A stretch of DNA of 64,000 bases from Aromatoleum evansii (GTDB lineage Bacteria; Pseudomonadota; Gammaproteobacteria; Burkholderiales; Rhodocyclaceae): assembly GCF_012910805.1 (NCBI RefSeq), contig NZ_WTVK01000016.1:1-64000 (forward strand), in the 5' to 3' direction. Position numbers and translations under genes: made by a program. Positions 18,312 through 26,919 of this stretch are shown here, in pieces. Positions within the stretch are counted from its first letter, which is position 1. Every line of letters starts with the position of its first letter. The notes under the pieces were generated by a model that was given only the letters and a program-made list of their open reading frames with translations, was not told the DNA's origin and did no database searches.

Positions 18312-18632
18312 TTACTCCTCGGCCGGGCCGCCACCCTTTTTCATTACCTTGCCTTCCTCGGCGCGCTTCTTTCGCACCGCTTTCGGATCCGCGATGAGCG
18401 GCCGGTAGATTTCCACCCGATCGCGGTCGCGCAGCGCCGTATCCAGGCGCGTGAGTTTGGCGAACACGCCGACCTTGTTGCGGCCGTCGAGCTCGATGTC
18501 GGGGTGCTTCACGAGGATTCCGGACGCTTCGATCGCATCGCGCACCGTCGCCCCTTCGGCGACGCGGACCTTGATCAGCTCCTGCTTGGAAGGCAGTGCG
18601 TAGGAAACTTCGACGTCGATGAATGCGGCCAT
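18312..18632 (-). CDS. rnfH: RnfH-family ubiquitin-like protein
   Basis: A 106-residue protein of the RnfH (UPF0125) family, a beta-grasp fold of unknown function often encoded next to ratA and smpB. Recognisable are [34 protein letters not shown] and [20 protein letters not shown], the last being the family signature. Two starts are possible: ATG 18638 overlaps the ratA stop (ATGA) but has no ribosome-site spacing, while ATG 18632 has GAAGGG 6 bases upstream and is preferred. Translationally coupled to ratA either way. Confidence 0.93.
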   Translation of the reverse strand: MAAFIDVEVSYALPSKQELIKVRVAEGATVRDAIEASGILVKHPDIELDGRNKVGVFAKLTRLDTALRDRDRVEIYRPLIADPKAVRKKRAEEGKVMKKGGGPAEE

Positions 18633-18634
18633 TG

Positions 18635-19072
18635 TCATCCCTTCGGGTGCACCTGCTGCGCGCGCTTGATGAACGATTCCACGAAGGTGTTCGCGATGTG
18701 GCTGAACACCGGGCCGAGCACCTTCTCGAGCAGCTTGCTGGAAAACTGGTAGTGCAGGTTGAATTCGACCTTGCACGCGGTATCGCCGAGGGCGGTGAAG
18801 CGCCACAGGCCGTCCAGATGCGTGAACGGGCCTTCGCGCAGCCCGATCTTCATCTCCCGTGGATATTCCTTCGCGTTCTCGGTCGTGAAATTCGCCTTGA
18901 TGCCGTGATAGCTGATGTGCAGCGTCGCAACCGTCCTGCTGTCGGTGCGTTCCTGCACCTCCGCGCCTCCGCACCACGGGAGGAATTGCGGATAGTCTTC
19001 GCAGCGGTCGACGAGCTCGAACATCTGCGCGGGAGTGAACTCGATCAGAACCTGCTTTCTGACTTCTGCCAT
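18635..19072 (-). CDS. ratA: RatA-type START/polyketide-cyclase-like protein
   Basis: A 145-residue protein of the Coq10/RatA family: a hydrophobic-pocket fold with the signature [14 protein letters not shown] and the conserved end [21 protein letters not shown]. coli RatA was described as blocking 70S ribosome formation, but the family also includes the ubiquinone-binding Coq10, so the role here could be quinone handling. It starts 114 bases from the divergent smpB and overlaps rnfH; this gene group is conserved in proteobacteria. Confidence 0.92.
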   Translation of the reverse strand: MAEVRKQVLIEFTPAQMFELVDRCEDYPQFLPWCGGAEVQERTDSRTVATLHISYHGIKANFTTENAKEYPREMKIGLREGPFTHLDGLWRFTALGDTACKVEFNLHYQFSSKLLEKVLGPVFSHIANTFVESFIKRAQQVHPKG

Positions 19073-19186
19073 GTGCGTGTGGGACCGGCGCTTAGCCGAA
19101 CTGCTAAAATGCGCGATTCTACCGCAACGCACCGCCAACGGCCGCTTCCCGAGAAGCGACCGCGCGGCACAGGATCCCGGAACCCC

Positions 19187-19633
19187 ATGAGCATCATCGA
19201 CAATCGCAAGGCCTATCATGACTACTTCATCGAAGAGAAGTACGAGGCCGGGCTCGTGCTCGAAGGCTGGGAAGTCAAGGCGATCCGGGCAGGCCGCGCG
19301 AACATCAAGGAAGCCTACGTGATCATCCGCAACGGGGAGATCTTCATCCTCGGCATGCACATCACGGCGCTCCCCGCTGCGTCATCGCACATCAAACCGG
19401 ACCCGGTGCGCACGCGCAAGCTGCTTCTCCACGGCAACGAGATCTCCAAGCTCATCGGCAAGGTCGAACGCGCGGGCTACGCGCTCGTGCCGCTCGACCT
19501 GCACTACACCAAGGGCCGCATCAAGGCGCTCATCGGCCTGGCGAAGGGCAAGAAGCAGTACGACAAGCGCGAGGACGCCAAGCAGCGCGACTGGGAGCGC
19601 GACAAGGCGCGCCTGATGAAGGTCAAAGTCTGA
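19187..19633 (+). CDS. smpB: SsrA-binding protein SmpB
   Basis: A 148-residue RNA-binding protein that delivers tmRNA to stalled ribosomes for trans-translation. Family motifs: [39 protein letters not shown] and [15 protein letters not shown], with the basic C-terminal tail [19 protein letters not shown] that reaches into the empty mRNA channel. I chose ATG 19187 because it matches the family N-terminus. No ssrA (tmRNA) gene was seen in this window. It ends 16 bases from the convergent selO. Confidence 0.98.
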   Translation: MSIIDNRKAYHDYFIEEKYEAGLVLEGWEVKAIRAGRANIKEAYVIIRNGEIFILGMHITALPAASSHIKPDPVRTRKLLLHGNEISKLIGKVERAGYALVPLDLHYTKGRIKALIGLAKGKKQYDKREDAKQRDWERDKARLMKVKV

Positions 19634-19649
19634 CGCGACGGCCAACGGC

Positions 19650-21209
19650 CTACGAGCTGCATGACAGCATCGAGCAGCCCGCGCGGTTGCGCGCCCAGTC
19701 CGGGCGGCGCGCCGCGAAACGCTCGCGACCGGGCTGTTCGTCGTAGGGGCGGCGCATCACGTCGAGCAACTCGGACACGAGGGAATCGTCGCCCTGCTCC
19801 GCCGCGTCGATCGCTTCCTGTGCCAGGTAATTGCGCAGCACGAAGCGCGGGTTGACCGCGTTCATGCGTGCTTGCCGCAGCTCGGCGGGCAATCCCTCGG
19901 CGCGCAGCCGCGCACTGTAGCGCCCCAGCCACGCTGCGAACGCCGCCTCGTGTTCGCGGCGCTTGTCATCCGAATAGAAGGCTTCAACCAGCGGATCCAT
20001 CGTCGGCGCCTCCGGGTCGATGCGGGCGAGTTCGCGGAACAGTATCGTCATGTCGACTTCGGCCGCGGTCATGAGCTCGTGCAGGGTTTCGACGAGCTCG
20101 TCGTCCTCGTCACGCAGCGCCTCGAAGCCCAGCTTCGCGGCCAACATGCGACGGCTTTCCGTTTCGTACACGGTCGCGTAGCGTGACAGGGCGTCCTGCA
20201 GCGGCTCGACGGCACCGAAGGCGGGATACAGCGCGTTTGCCAGCTGGAGCAGGTTCCATTGCGCGACGTGGGGCTGGTTGCCGAAGCGGTATCGGCGCCC
20301 CTGTGCATCGGTCGTGTTCGGCGTCCATGCCGGGTCGAAATTGTCGATCCACCCGTAGGGACCGTAGTCGATCGTCAGCCCGAGGATCGACATGTTGTCG
20401 GTGTTCATCACGCCATGCACGAACCCCACTCGCATCCAGTGGGCGACGAGCCGCGCAGTGCGCTCGCACACCGAGTGGAACCATGCCACCCGGCGCGCCG
20501 CCGTGTTGCCCGTGATCTCGGGAAGATCGCGTGCAATCGTGAAGTCGATCAATTGTTGCAGCACGTCCTGATCGCCGCGTGCGGTAAATATCTCGAAATT
20601 CCCGAAGCGGATGAACGAGGGAGCCACGCGGCAGACGACCGCTCCCGGCTCCGCCTGTGGACGTCCGTCGTAGAACATGTCACGGATCACGGCCTCGCCC
20701 GTGGCAACGATGCTCAGGGCACGCGTGGTGGGGATGCCCAGGTGGTGCATCGCCTCGCTGCACAGGAACTCGCGGATCGATGAACGCAGCACCGCACGTC
20801 CGTCCGCGCGGCGCGAGTATGGCGTCGGCCCGGCTCCCTTCAGCTGGAGCTCCCATCGCTCCCCGTCCGGATTGACGGTTTCTCCGAGCGTGATCGCACG
20901 CCCGTCACCCAGCTGCCCCGCCCAGTTGCCGAACTGGTGGCCGCCGTAGCATGCGGCGTAGGGCTCCATTCCGGGAAGGAGGGCGTTCCCGGCGAAGACC
21001 TGGGCAAACTCCGGCGAGCGAATGTCTGCCTCGTCGAATCCGACCAGCCGCGCAACCTCGGGTGACCACGCAACCAGGCGCGGGGCGGTGACCGGCGTCG
21101 GCATCACGCGCGAATAGCAGGCGCCATGCACCTGACGGACATGTAGCGACTCTTCGGGATCGCCCGGCAGTTCGCGCACGAAGCGATTGTCGAAAACGAG
21201 TTTTTTCAT
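19650..21209 (-). CDS. selO: Protein adenylyltransferase SelO (YdiU family)
   Basis: A 519-residue pseudokinase-fold enzyme that transfers AMP from ATP to Ser, Thr or Tyr of redox-related proteins. The family core is intact: [55 protein letters not shown] and the metal-binding region [19 protein letters not shown]. The C-terminus ends with two cysteines (GCSMLSCSS), resembling the Cys-rich end of bacterial homologues; the stop is TAG, so no selenocysteine is implied. ATG 21209 ([11 protein letters not shown]) is preferred over an in-frame ATG 33 bases upstream. Neither has a good ribosome site. Confidence 0.93.
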   Translation of the reverse strand: MKKLVFDNRFVRELPGDPEESLHVRQVHGACYSRVMPTPVTAPRLVAWSPEVARLVGFDEADIRSPEFAQVFAGNALLPGMEPYAACYGGHQFGNWAGQLGDGRAITLGETVNPDGERWELQLKGAGPTPYSRRADGRAVLRSSIREFLCSEAMHHLGIPTTRALSIVATGEAVIRDMFYDGRPQAEPGAVVCRVAPSFIRFGNFEIFTARGDQDVLQQLIDFTIARDLPEITGNTAARRVAWFHSVCERTARLVAHWMRVGFVHGVMNTDNMSILGLTIDYGPYGWIDNFDPAWTPNTTDAQGRRYRFGNQPHVAQWNLLQLANALYPAFGAVEPLQDALSRYATVYETESRRMLAAKLGFEALRDEDDELVETLHELMTAAEVDMTILFRELARIDPEAPTMDPLVEAFYSDDKRREHEAAFAAWLGRYSARLRAEGLPAELRQARMNAVNPRFVLRNYLAQEAIDAAEQGDDSLVSELLDVMRRPYDEQPGRERFAARRPDWARNRAGCSMLSCSS

Positions 21210-21291
21210 TGTGCGGTGATGATTGGGGTTGGGGCTGCCCATCTGAGACGGCCGTCACGGCGCTTTGGTTCGCGGGCGCCCTCCCCCGCGT

Positions 21292-22707
21292 TCAGGACCG
21301 GCGGGGGTCGAAGGCATCGCGCACGACATCGGCGAACAGGTTAGCCGACAGCACAAGCACGAACATGAAGGCGAAGGCGGCCATCAGCGACCACCACACC
21401 ATGGGTTCGCGCGCGAGCTCCGCGCGTGCCATGTTGATCATCGTGCCGAAGCTGATCGTGGTCGGATCCACGCCGATCCCGACATAGGAAAGAACTGCTT
21501 CGGCCAGCACGAGACCGGAAAAATCCATCACCAGGGCGATCAGCACGATGTGCATCACGTTGGGCAGCACGTGGCGTCGCAGGATGGCGGGTGTGCCGAC
21601 CCCGAAGGCCCGGGCCGCCTGGACGTATTCGAGCTCGCGCAGCTTCAGCGTCTCACCGCGCAGCAGCCGGCACAAGCCCGTCCAGCTCGTGATGCCGAGG
21701 ATCAGGCACAAGGCCAGGAGTCGCGCATCGGCTCGCTCGGCGGCGGTCGAAAACCATTGCGGGTGGGTGTCGATCACCACCTGCATCATCAGCACCGCCG
21801 CGGCGATCAGCAGTACGCCGGGAATCGCGTTCAGGACCGTGTAGACGTACTGGATCACATCGTCCACCCAGCCGCCGAGATACCCCGCGATGATGCCCAG
21901 CGCGACGGCAAACGGCAGCATCACGAGGGTCGTCAGCGTCCCGATGATCAGTGCGGTGCGCACGCTCTTGAGCGACAGGTACAGCACATCCTGCCCGACC
22001 TTGTCGGTGCCGAACACGTGGTAATACGGCGCGAGCTTGATCGCGAGAATCGATACGACCAGGACGCCGCCAAGCGTCACCAGTGCGGATCGCCACGCCA
22101 GAACCGTTTCGCCTCGCCACACGGCGCGCGCCGCCTCGCGCATCCCGTTTCCGCGCCGCCGCGCCAGGATCACGACAAGGATCGCCGCGACCGCGACCCA
22201 GAGCTCCAATGCCCCCGCAAGCCCGGTCGCGAGCCGTGTTGCGAGATCCGCATCGCGCTCGCCGATGTCCTCACCGAGATGAGCCCCACCCCATGCCAGT
22301 CGCGGATAGATACGCGCCTGCCCGCCTCCTGGAAGCTCGACCGTCTCGCGCGCATACAGCTCGGTCGCGAACGGCGCCGAATAGGTCTTCTCGACGCGCG
22401 TGCGCAAGGGGGCGAGCAGCATGTCCAGCGCACTCAGCACCTCCGACGAATAGGCGATCGGCGCATTCGCAGGCGCGCCCTCGGTCGTCGGCAGTTGCTG
22501 CCGGAAATGGAGGCTGTCGACCAGCCCGATCACCAGGAAAGCAAGCAGTATCACCGCAGCAGCCATGCCGCTCGGCCGACTCCCGACCCTGCGCCACGCG
22601 GCACGCAGCGGCGCCTCCCTGCGAACATGGACGATCGTGACGACCCCTATCCCGAGCAGCAGGAAGAACAGCGCATCGGTCCACAGCAGAACAGGCAGGA
22701 ATCCCAT
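21292..22707 (-). CDS. Peptide-type ABC transporter permease (YejE/OppC-like)
   Basis: A 471-residue inner-membrane permease. The C-terminal about 250 residues carry the binding-protein-dependent transport signature (SLKSVRTALIIGTLTTL..., then EYVQAARAFGVGTPAILRRH, the EAA loop that docks on the ATPase). The N-terminal part holds two extra hydrophobic segments and a roughly 100-residue periplasmic insertion (about 65-165), typical of YejE-like subunits. It follows the first permease by 3 bases and completes a substrate-binding protein/permease/permease operon. The ATPase gene that normally follows is absent. Confidence 0.9.
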   Translation of the reverse strand: MGFLPVLLWTDALFFLLLGIGVVTIVHVRREAPLRAAWRRVGSRPSGMAAAVILLAFLVIGLVDSLHFRQQLPTTEGAPANAPIAYSSEVLSALDMLLAPLRTRVEKTYSAPFATELYARETVELPGGGQARIYPRLAWGGAHLGEDIGERDADLATRLATGLAGALELWVAVAAILVVILARRRGNGMREAARAVWRGETVLAWRSALVTLGGVLVVSILAIKLAPYYHVFGTDKVGQDVLYLSLKSVRTALIIGTLTTLVMLPFAVALGIIAGYLGGWVDDVIQYVYTVLNAIPGVLLIAAAVLMMQVVIDTHPQWFSTAAERADARLLALCLILGITSWTGLCRLLRGETLKLRELEYVQAARAFGVGTPAILRRHVLPNVMHIVLIALVMDFSGLVLAEAVLSYVGIGVDPTTISFGTMINMARAELAREPMVWWSLMAAFAFMFVLVLSANLFADVVRDAFDPRRS

Positions 22708-22710
22708 CGC

Positions 22711-23688
22711 CTACTCCAGCCTCACGCGCGGATCGACCAGCGTATAGGAAATGTCGGTCAGGATCAGGCCCACGATGTATAGCACCGAACCGATGAACAC
22801 CATCGCCCGGACCACGGCGAAATCCTGCGCGTTGATCGCGTCGATGGTGTAGCTGCCCAGCCCCGGGATGCCGAAAAACGACTCCACCAGCAGGCTGCCC
22901 ATGAACAGCAGCGGTATCACCACGACGACGCCGGTAAGGATCGGGATCATCGCGTTCTTCAGCACATGCCGGAAAAGTACTACGCGCTCCGACAAGCCCT
23001 TCGCCCGCGCCGTCCGCACGTAGTCGCGCGAGATCTCCTCGAGGAAGATCGTCCGGTACCAGCGCGCACTCGACCCCACCCCGGCGATCACGCTGATCGC
23101 CACCGGCAGCACCAGGAAGCGCGTGGCGTCGAGACCCGGGGCGTAGCCCGAGATCGGTACCAGTGCCCACAGTTTGGAAACGAGCCACTGTCCGCCGATG
23201 ATGTAAAAAAGGCTCGAGATCGACATCATCGCCACACATAGCACGACGCCCCAGAAATCCAGATAGCTCGCGCGGAAGAACACCAGGATCAGCGCCAGCG
23301 AGACCGACGCGACCAGGCCCAGCACGAAGGTCGGCAAGGCCAGTGCGAGCGAGGGCCCCATGCGGTCGCGGATCTCCTGCGCGATGTCTCGTCCGTCGTC
23401 CGCGCGTCCGAAGTCGAAGCTGAACATCTTCAGCGACTTCTGAAAGAAGATCGTGTCCATGACCTGAGCACTCCCGTGCACCGCGCCATTGAAGAACAGC
23501 GGCCGATCGTATCCCCGCTCGGCTTTCCAGCGTTCGATGGCCTCGGGCGTCACGCGCTTCACGCCGAGCTGCATGCGCGCCATGTCGTCGGGCGAATTGA
23601 CGACGAAGAACAGACCGAAGGTGACGAGATTGACGCCGATCAGGATGGGCAGCGCGTACAGCAGCCGGCGCAGCACGTAAGCGAACAT
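22711..23688 (-). CDS. Peptide-type ABC transporter permease (YejB/DppB-like)
   Basis: A 325-residue inner-membrane permease with six hydrophobic segments. It begins MFAYVLRRLLYALPILIGVN, the standard N-terminal signature of DppB/YejB subunits, and has the EAA loop RDYVRTARAKGLSERVVLFRH before PGLGSYTIDAINAQDFAVVRA. Its ATG (23688) shares a base with the TGA of the binding-protein gene. Together with the downstream permease it forms the membrane channel for short peptides or similar ligands. Confidence 0.92.
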   Translation of the reverse strand: MFAYVLRRLLYALPILIGVNLVTFGLFFVVNSPDDMARMQLGVKRVTPEAIERWKAERGYDRPLFFNGAVHGSAQVMDTIFFQKSLKMFSFDFGRADDGRDIAQEIRDRMGPSLALALPTFVLGLVASVSLALILVFFRASYLDFWGVVLCVAMMSISSLFYIIGGQWLVSKLWALVPISGYAPGLDATRFLVLPVAISVIAGVGSSARWYRTIFLEEISRDYVRTARAKGLSERVVLFRHVLKNAMIPILTGVVVVIPLLFMGSLLVESFFGIPGLGSYTIDAINAQDFAVVRAMVFIGSVLYIVGLILTDISYTLVDPRVRLE

Positions 23689-25859
23689 CAGCGGCCGCCT
23701 CCCAATGCCGTCGCACGTTCGCGCCGTCGGTAATGGACGAAGGCCGGCGCGATCGCGGCAAGCGCGAGCAGGCCGACCACCACCAAGGGCCACACCACCG
23801 GCCGATTCCATTCGGCACGTGCGGCCGAGCGCCGCTCGAGGTCGATGCGCTGGTACTTGAGCGTATTGCGCACCATGCTCCCCGTCTTGCGATTCATCAC
23901 CCAGCCGTGCTGCAGCGAGTACGCCTTCGGGTGGAAACCGAAAATCCACGGCGCATCGTGCTGCAGAATCGCAACCATGCGATCGATGACCACCTGCCGC
24001 TCGGCACCGTCCGGCATGCTCTTCATCCTCTCGAACAAACGGTCGTACTCGGGATTCACATAGTTGGCCGAGTTCTGGCCCGACTCCTTCACCTTTGCCT
24101 GCGCACCGTGCAACAGGAAGAGCATGTTCTCCGGATCCGGATAGTCGGCGTTCCAGCCGAAGAAGAACAGCTGCGCGTTGCCCTCGCGGATCTTGTCCTG
24201 GAAGCGGTTATAGTCGGTCGCGCGCACCACGAACTGCACACCGAGCTCGCGGAACTGCTTGGCCAGCCAGTCGGAGCGCGACTTGTCGCCCAGGCCGCCC
24301 GGCGTCGTGTCCAGATTCAGGATCAGCGGCTCCCCGGTCTTCGCATCGCGCCCGTCGGGATAGCCCGCCTCGGCCAGCAGGCGGCGCGCCACCTCCTTGC
24401 TGCGCCGTACCGCCCGCCCGTCACGCCATTCGTACACCACCGGATTGATGCCCGCCTCGCCGTCGCGTGCGCCGAAGATACCCGGAGGAATCGGATGCAT
24501 CGCCGTCACGCCGCGCCCATTCAGGAAGATCGACACGAACTCGTCCATGTCCAGCGCGACGGAGATCGCCTGGCGCAACTTGCGTGCCCGCGCCTGTCCC
24601 TCCGCATCGGCGCCGCCTCCGACCACGCTGTCGAGCATGTTGAAACCGAGGTAGAAGATCGAAGGCGACACCGACGTCAGCAACTCGATCCCTTGCGCGC
24701 GCATCTCGTCCGACAGCGACACCTCCCCCTGGCTCGTCATCGTCACGGCCTGATCAAAATTGTCCGACGAGACGCCGGAAGCGTCGTAATAGCCCTGCAG
24801 GAACTTGTTCCAGTACGGAATACCTTCCCGCTCGCGGGTGAACACGACCTTGTCGATGAAAGGCATCGACTTGCCGCAATCCGCAAGCAGTCCGGCTTCC
24901 TGGTCGCCCGGTTCGCCCTCGCACGGGAAGCTCTCGCCGCGGAAATTCGGATTCCGAGCGAGCACCATGCGCGCGTTCGGATTGTTTTCCGACAGCATGT
25001 ACGGCCCGGTCCCGATCGGCCACCAATCAAGTGTCAGGTTGCGTTCCGCCATGCCCGGCTGTCCGTAGAAACGATCCGCCTCGGGCGGAACCGGCGCGAA
25101 AAACGGCATCGACAGCCAATACAGAAACTGCGGATAGGCGCCCTTCAGCGTGATCCGGTAGGTGTAGCGATCGACGATCTCGATGCCGGGGATGGCGTGA
25201 CGTTCCAGATCGAGCGCATCCGAACTTCGCGATACCTCTTCGGCCAGCGTCTTCTGCAAGGTCTTGAGGCCCGGAAGATACTCCGCGATCAGCTCGAAAA
25301 TCGGCGAGTGCAGGCGCGGATGTGCGAGCCGCTTGATCTGGTGGACGAAATCGCCCGCCTCCAGCTCGCGCGTGCCGGCCTCGGCAAAGTCGGCAAGGCT
25401 GCGTACGCTCTGCAGATCGGCTGCGGACAGGCTCGCATAGCGCAGAGAGCCGTCTGCCTCCCGGGCAAGCGCCGGGTGCGGCTGATACAGGATGCCCGGC
25501 CGGATCCGGATCTCATACACGCTCCTGGCAACCTGCGACGCAGGGGCGTTCTCCGGCAGCTCGCGCCCCGACTCGTCGTAGCGCCGCACGAGCGGCATGG
25601 TCGCCGCGCTGCCCGGAACCAGCGTGTACGGCCGCTTCAGGTAGTGATACTGGAGCGGCGGCTCATAGATCTGATACAGGAAGGTCGCCTCATCTTCACT
25701 GTACGACTGCACCGGATCGAGGTGCTTGGGACGGTCCGTGAATGCCGAGTACATGATATTGCGTCCCTGCTCCGACGCCGGATAGGGGTCGTTCCACACC
25801 GGCCCGCAAGCAGCGAGCAAGGCGAAAAACACCAGCAGGAGCGGGAAACGGCGCAACAT
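23688..25859 (-). CDS. Peptide-type ABC transporter substrate-binding lipoprotein
   Basis: A 723-residue periplasmic binding protein of solute-binding family 5 (OppA/DppA type). The N-terminus MLRRFPLLLVFFALLAACG is a lipoprotein signal with lipobox LAAC and lipidation at C18. Family motifs include VFTREREGIPYWNKF, FYLGFNMLDS, LRQAISVALDMDEFV and FFFGWNADYPDPENMLFLL. The protein is longer than a usual OppA (about 540 residues), and a hydrophobic segment near the C-terminus (PVVWPLVVVGLLALAAIAPA) may anchor it a second time. That C-terminal helix is unusual for a binding protein. First gene of the operon. Confidence 0.9.
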   Translation of the reverse strand: MLRRFPLLLVFFALLAACGPVWNDPYPASEQGRNIMYSAFTDRPKHLDPVQSYSEDEATFLYQIYEPPLQYHYLKRPYTLVPGSAATMPLVRRYDESGRELPENAPASQVARSVYEIRIRPGILYQPHPALAREADGSLRYASLSAADLQSVRSLADFAEAGTRELEAGDFVHQIKRLAHPRLHSPIFELIAEYLPGLKTLQKTLAEEVSRSSDALDLERHAIPGIEIVDRYTYRITLKGAYPQFLYWLSMPFFAPVPPEADRFYGQPGMAERNLTLDWWPIGTGPYMLSENNPNARMVLARNPNFRGESFPCEGEPGDQEAGLLADCGKSMPFIDKVVFTREREGIPYWNKFLQGYYDASGVSSDNFDQAVTMTSQGEVSLSDEMRAQGIELLTSVSPSIFYLGFNMLDSVVGGGADAEGQARARKLRQAISVALDMDEFVSIFLNGRGVTAMHPIPPGIFGARDGEAGINPVVYEWRDGRAVRRSKEVARRLLAEAGYPDGRDAKTGEPLILNLDTTPGGLGDKSRSDWLAKQFRELGVQFVVRATDYNRFQDKIREGNAQLFFFGWNADYPDPENMLFLLHGAQAKVKESGQNSANYVNPEYDRLFERMKSMPDGAERQVVIDRMVAILQHDAPWIFGFHPKAYSLQHGWVMNRKTGSMVRNTLKYQRIDLERRSAARAEWNRPVVWPLVVVGLLALAAIAPAFVHYRRRERATALGGGR

Positions 25860-25987
25860 GGCGAGCGATTCTACCTGCAAGCCAGCGCGCTTCGTGCCAC
25901 AAAGCGATGCGATCGAAATTGCGCACGTCGACCATCGGCGCCCATCAGCTATAATCCGCCGACCATCAAGAAGGAGCATTACCGAAA

Positions 25988-26779
25988 ATGGGCTTTCTCG
26001 CCGGAAAACGCATTCTGATCACCGGACTGCTCAGCAATCGCTCGATTTCGTACGGCATCGCCAAAGCCATGCACCGTGAAGGCGCTGAACTCGCCTTCAC
26101 GTACCAGAACGAACGCTTCCAGGACCGTGTAGCCAAGATGGCTGCCGAGTTCGGTTCGGACCTCATCTTCCCGTGCGACGTTCAGAACGACGAGGAAATC
26201 ACGGCGCTGTTCGATCAACTGGCGCAGAAATGGGATGGCCTTGACGGCCTAGTCCATTCAATCGCCTTTGCGCCTGGCGACGCCCTGGAAGGCGACTTCC
26301 TCGAGGGCTTCTCGCGCGAAGCGTTCCGCATTTCCCAGGAAATCAGCGCCGGCAGCTTCCCGCTGCTCGCCAAGGCCGCACGTCCGATGATGAAGGGTCG
26401 CCGCGGCGCGCTGCTCACGATGTCCTACCTCGGAGCGGTGCGCACCATGCCCAACTACAACATCATGGGCCTGGCCAAGGCGAGCCTCGAGAGCGCAGTG
26501 CGCTATCTCGCCGTCTGCCTCGGCCCGGAAGGCACCCGTGTGAACGCGATCTCGGCTGGCCCGATCAAGACGCTGGCCGCGTCCGGCATCGGCAGCTTCA
26601 GCAAGCTGTTGTCGTTCAACGAGCACAACGCCCCTCTGCGCCGCAACGTCACCATCGAGGAAGTAGGCAACGCCGCAGCCTTCCTCTGTTCCGACCTTGC
26701 AAGCGGCATGACCGGCGAGATCATGTATGTCGATGGCGGTTTCAACACGACCGCGCTCGGCAACTCGGAACAGCCCTGA
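25988..26779 (+). CDS. fabI: Enoyl-ACP reductase (NADH)
   Basis: A 263-residue short-chain-dehydrogenase-type enzyme that reduces trans-2-enoyl-ACP in the last step of each fatty acid elongation round. The substrate-binding residues of the FabI family are present: Y147 (MSYLGAVR), Y157 and K164 ([13 protein letters not shown]). The NAD loop is [16 protein letters not shown]. These match the E. coli triclosan/isoniazid-target type, not FabK or FabV. AAGGAG lies about 12 bases before the ATG. Monocistronic, with a strong terminator shared with the convergent ppiD. Confidence 0.97.
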   Translation: MGFLAGKRILITGLLSNRSISYGIAKAMHREGAELAFTYQNERFQDRVAKMAAEFGSDLIFPCDVQNDEEITALFDQLAQKWDGLDGLVHSIAFAPGDALEGDFLEGFSREAFRISQEISAGSFPLLAKAARPMMKGRRGALLTMSYLGAVRTMPNYNIMGLAKASLESAVRYLAVCLGPEGTRVNAISAGPIKTLAASGIGSFSKLLSFNEHNAPLRRNVTIEEVGNAAAFLCSDLASGMTGEIMYVDGGFNTTALGNSEQP

Positions 26780-26826
26780 GCTAATCCCTCGTGACGGACC
26801 GCGCAACGCGCGGCCGTCAGTCAAAA

Positions 26827-26866
26827 AAGAACGCCCGATGCTTGCGCATCGGGCGTTCTTTTCTTG
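26827..26866. terminator. Bidirectional terminator between fabI and ppiD
   Basis: A perfect 15-bp stem AAGAACGCCCGATGC / GCATCGGGCGTTCTT (26827-26860) around the loop TTGC, preceded by a run of A (26823-26828) and followed by TTCTT. This works for fabI reading right and for ppiD reading left. Confidence 0.93.
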
Positions 26867-26919
26867 TACGTGCATCAATGGGCACGCAACAGCGTGCCCT
26901 CGCTCGACCCGCTTACTGC

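Noticed and set aside
19650-21209. Selenocysteine in SelO
   Set aside because: The C-terminus is encoded by TGC codons and ends with TAG; there is no in-frame TGA.
23733-26018. A 761-codon plus-strand frame opposite the ABC binding protein
   Set aside because: Same reason: an Arg/His-rich shadow of the real minus-strand gene.
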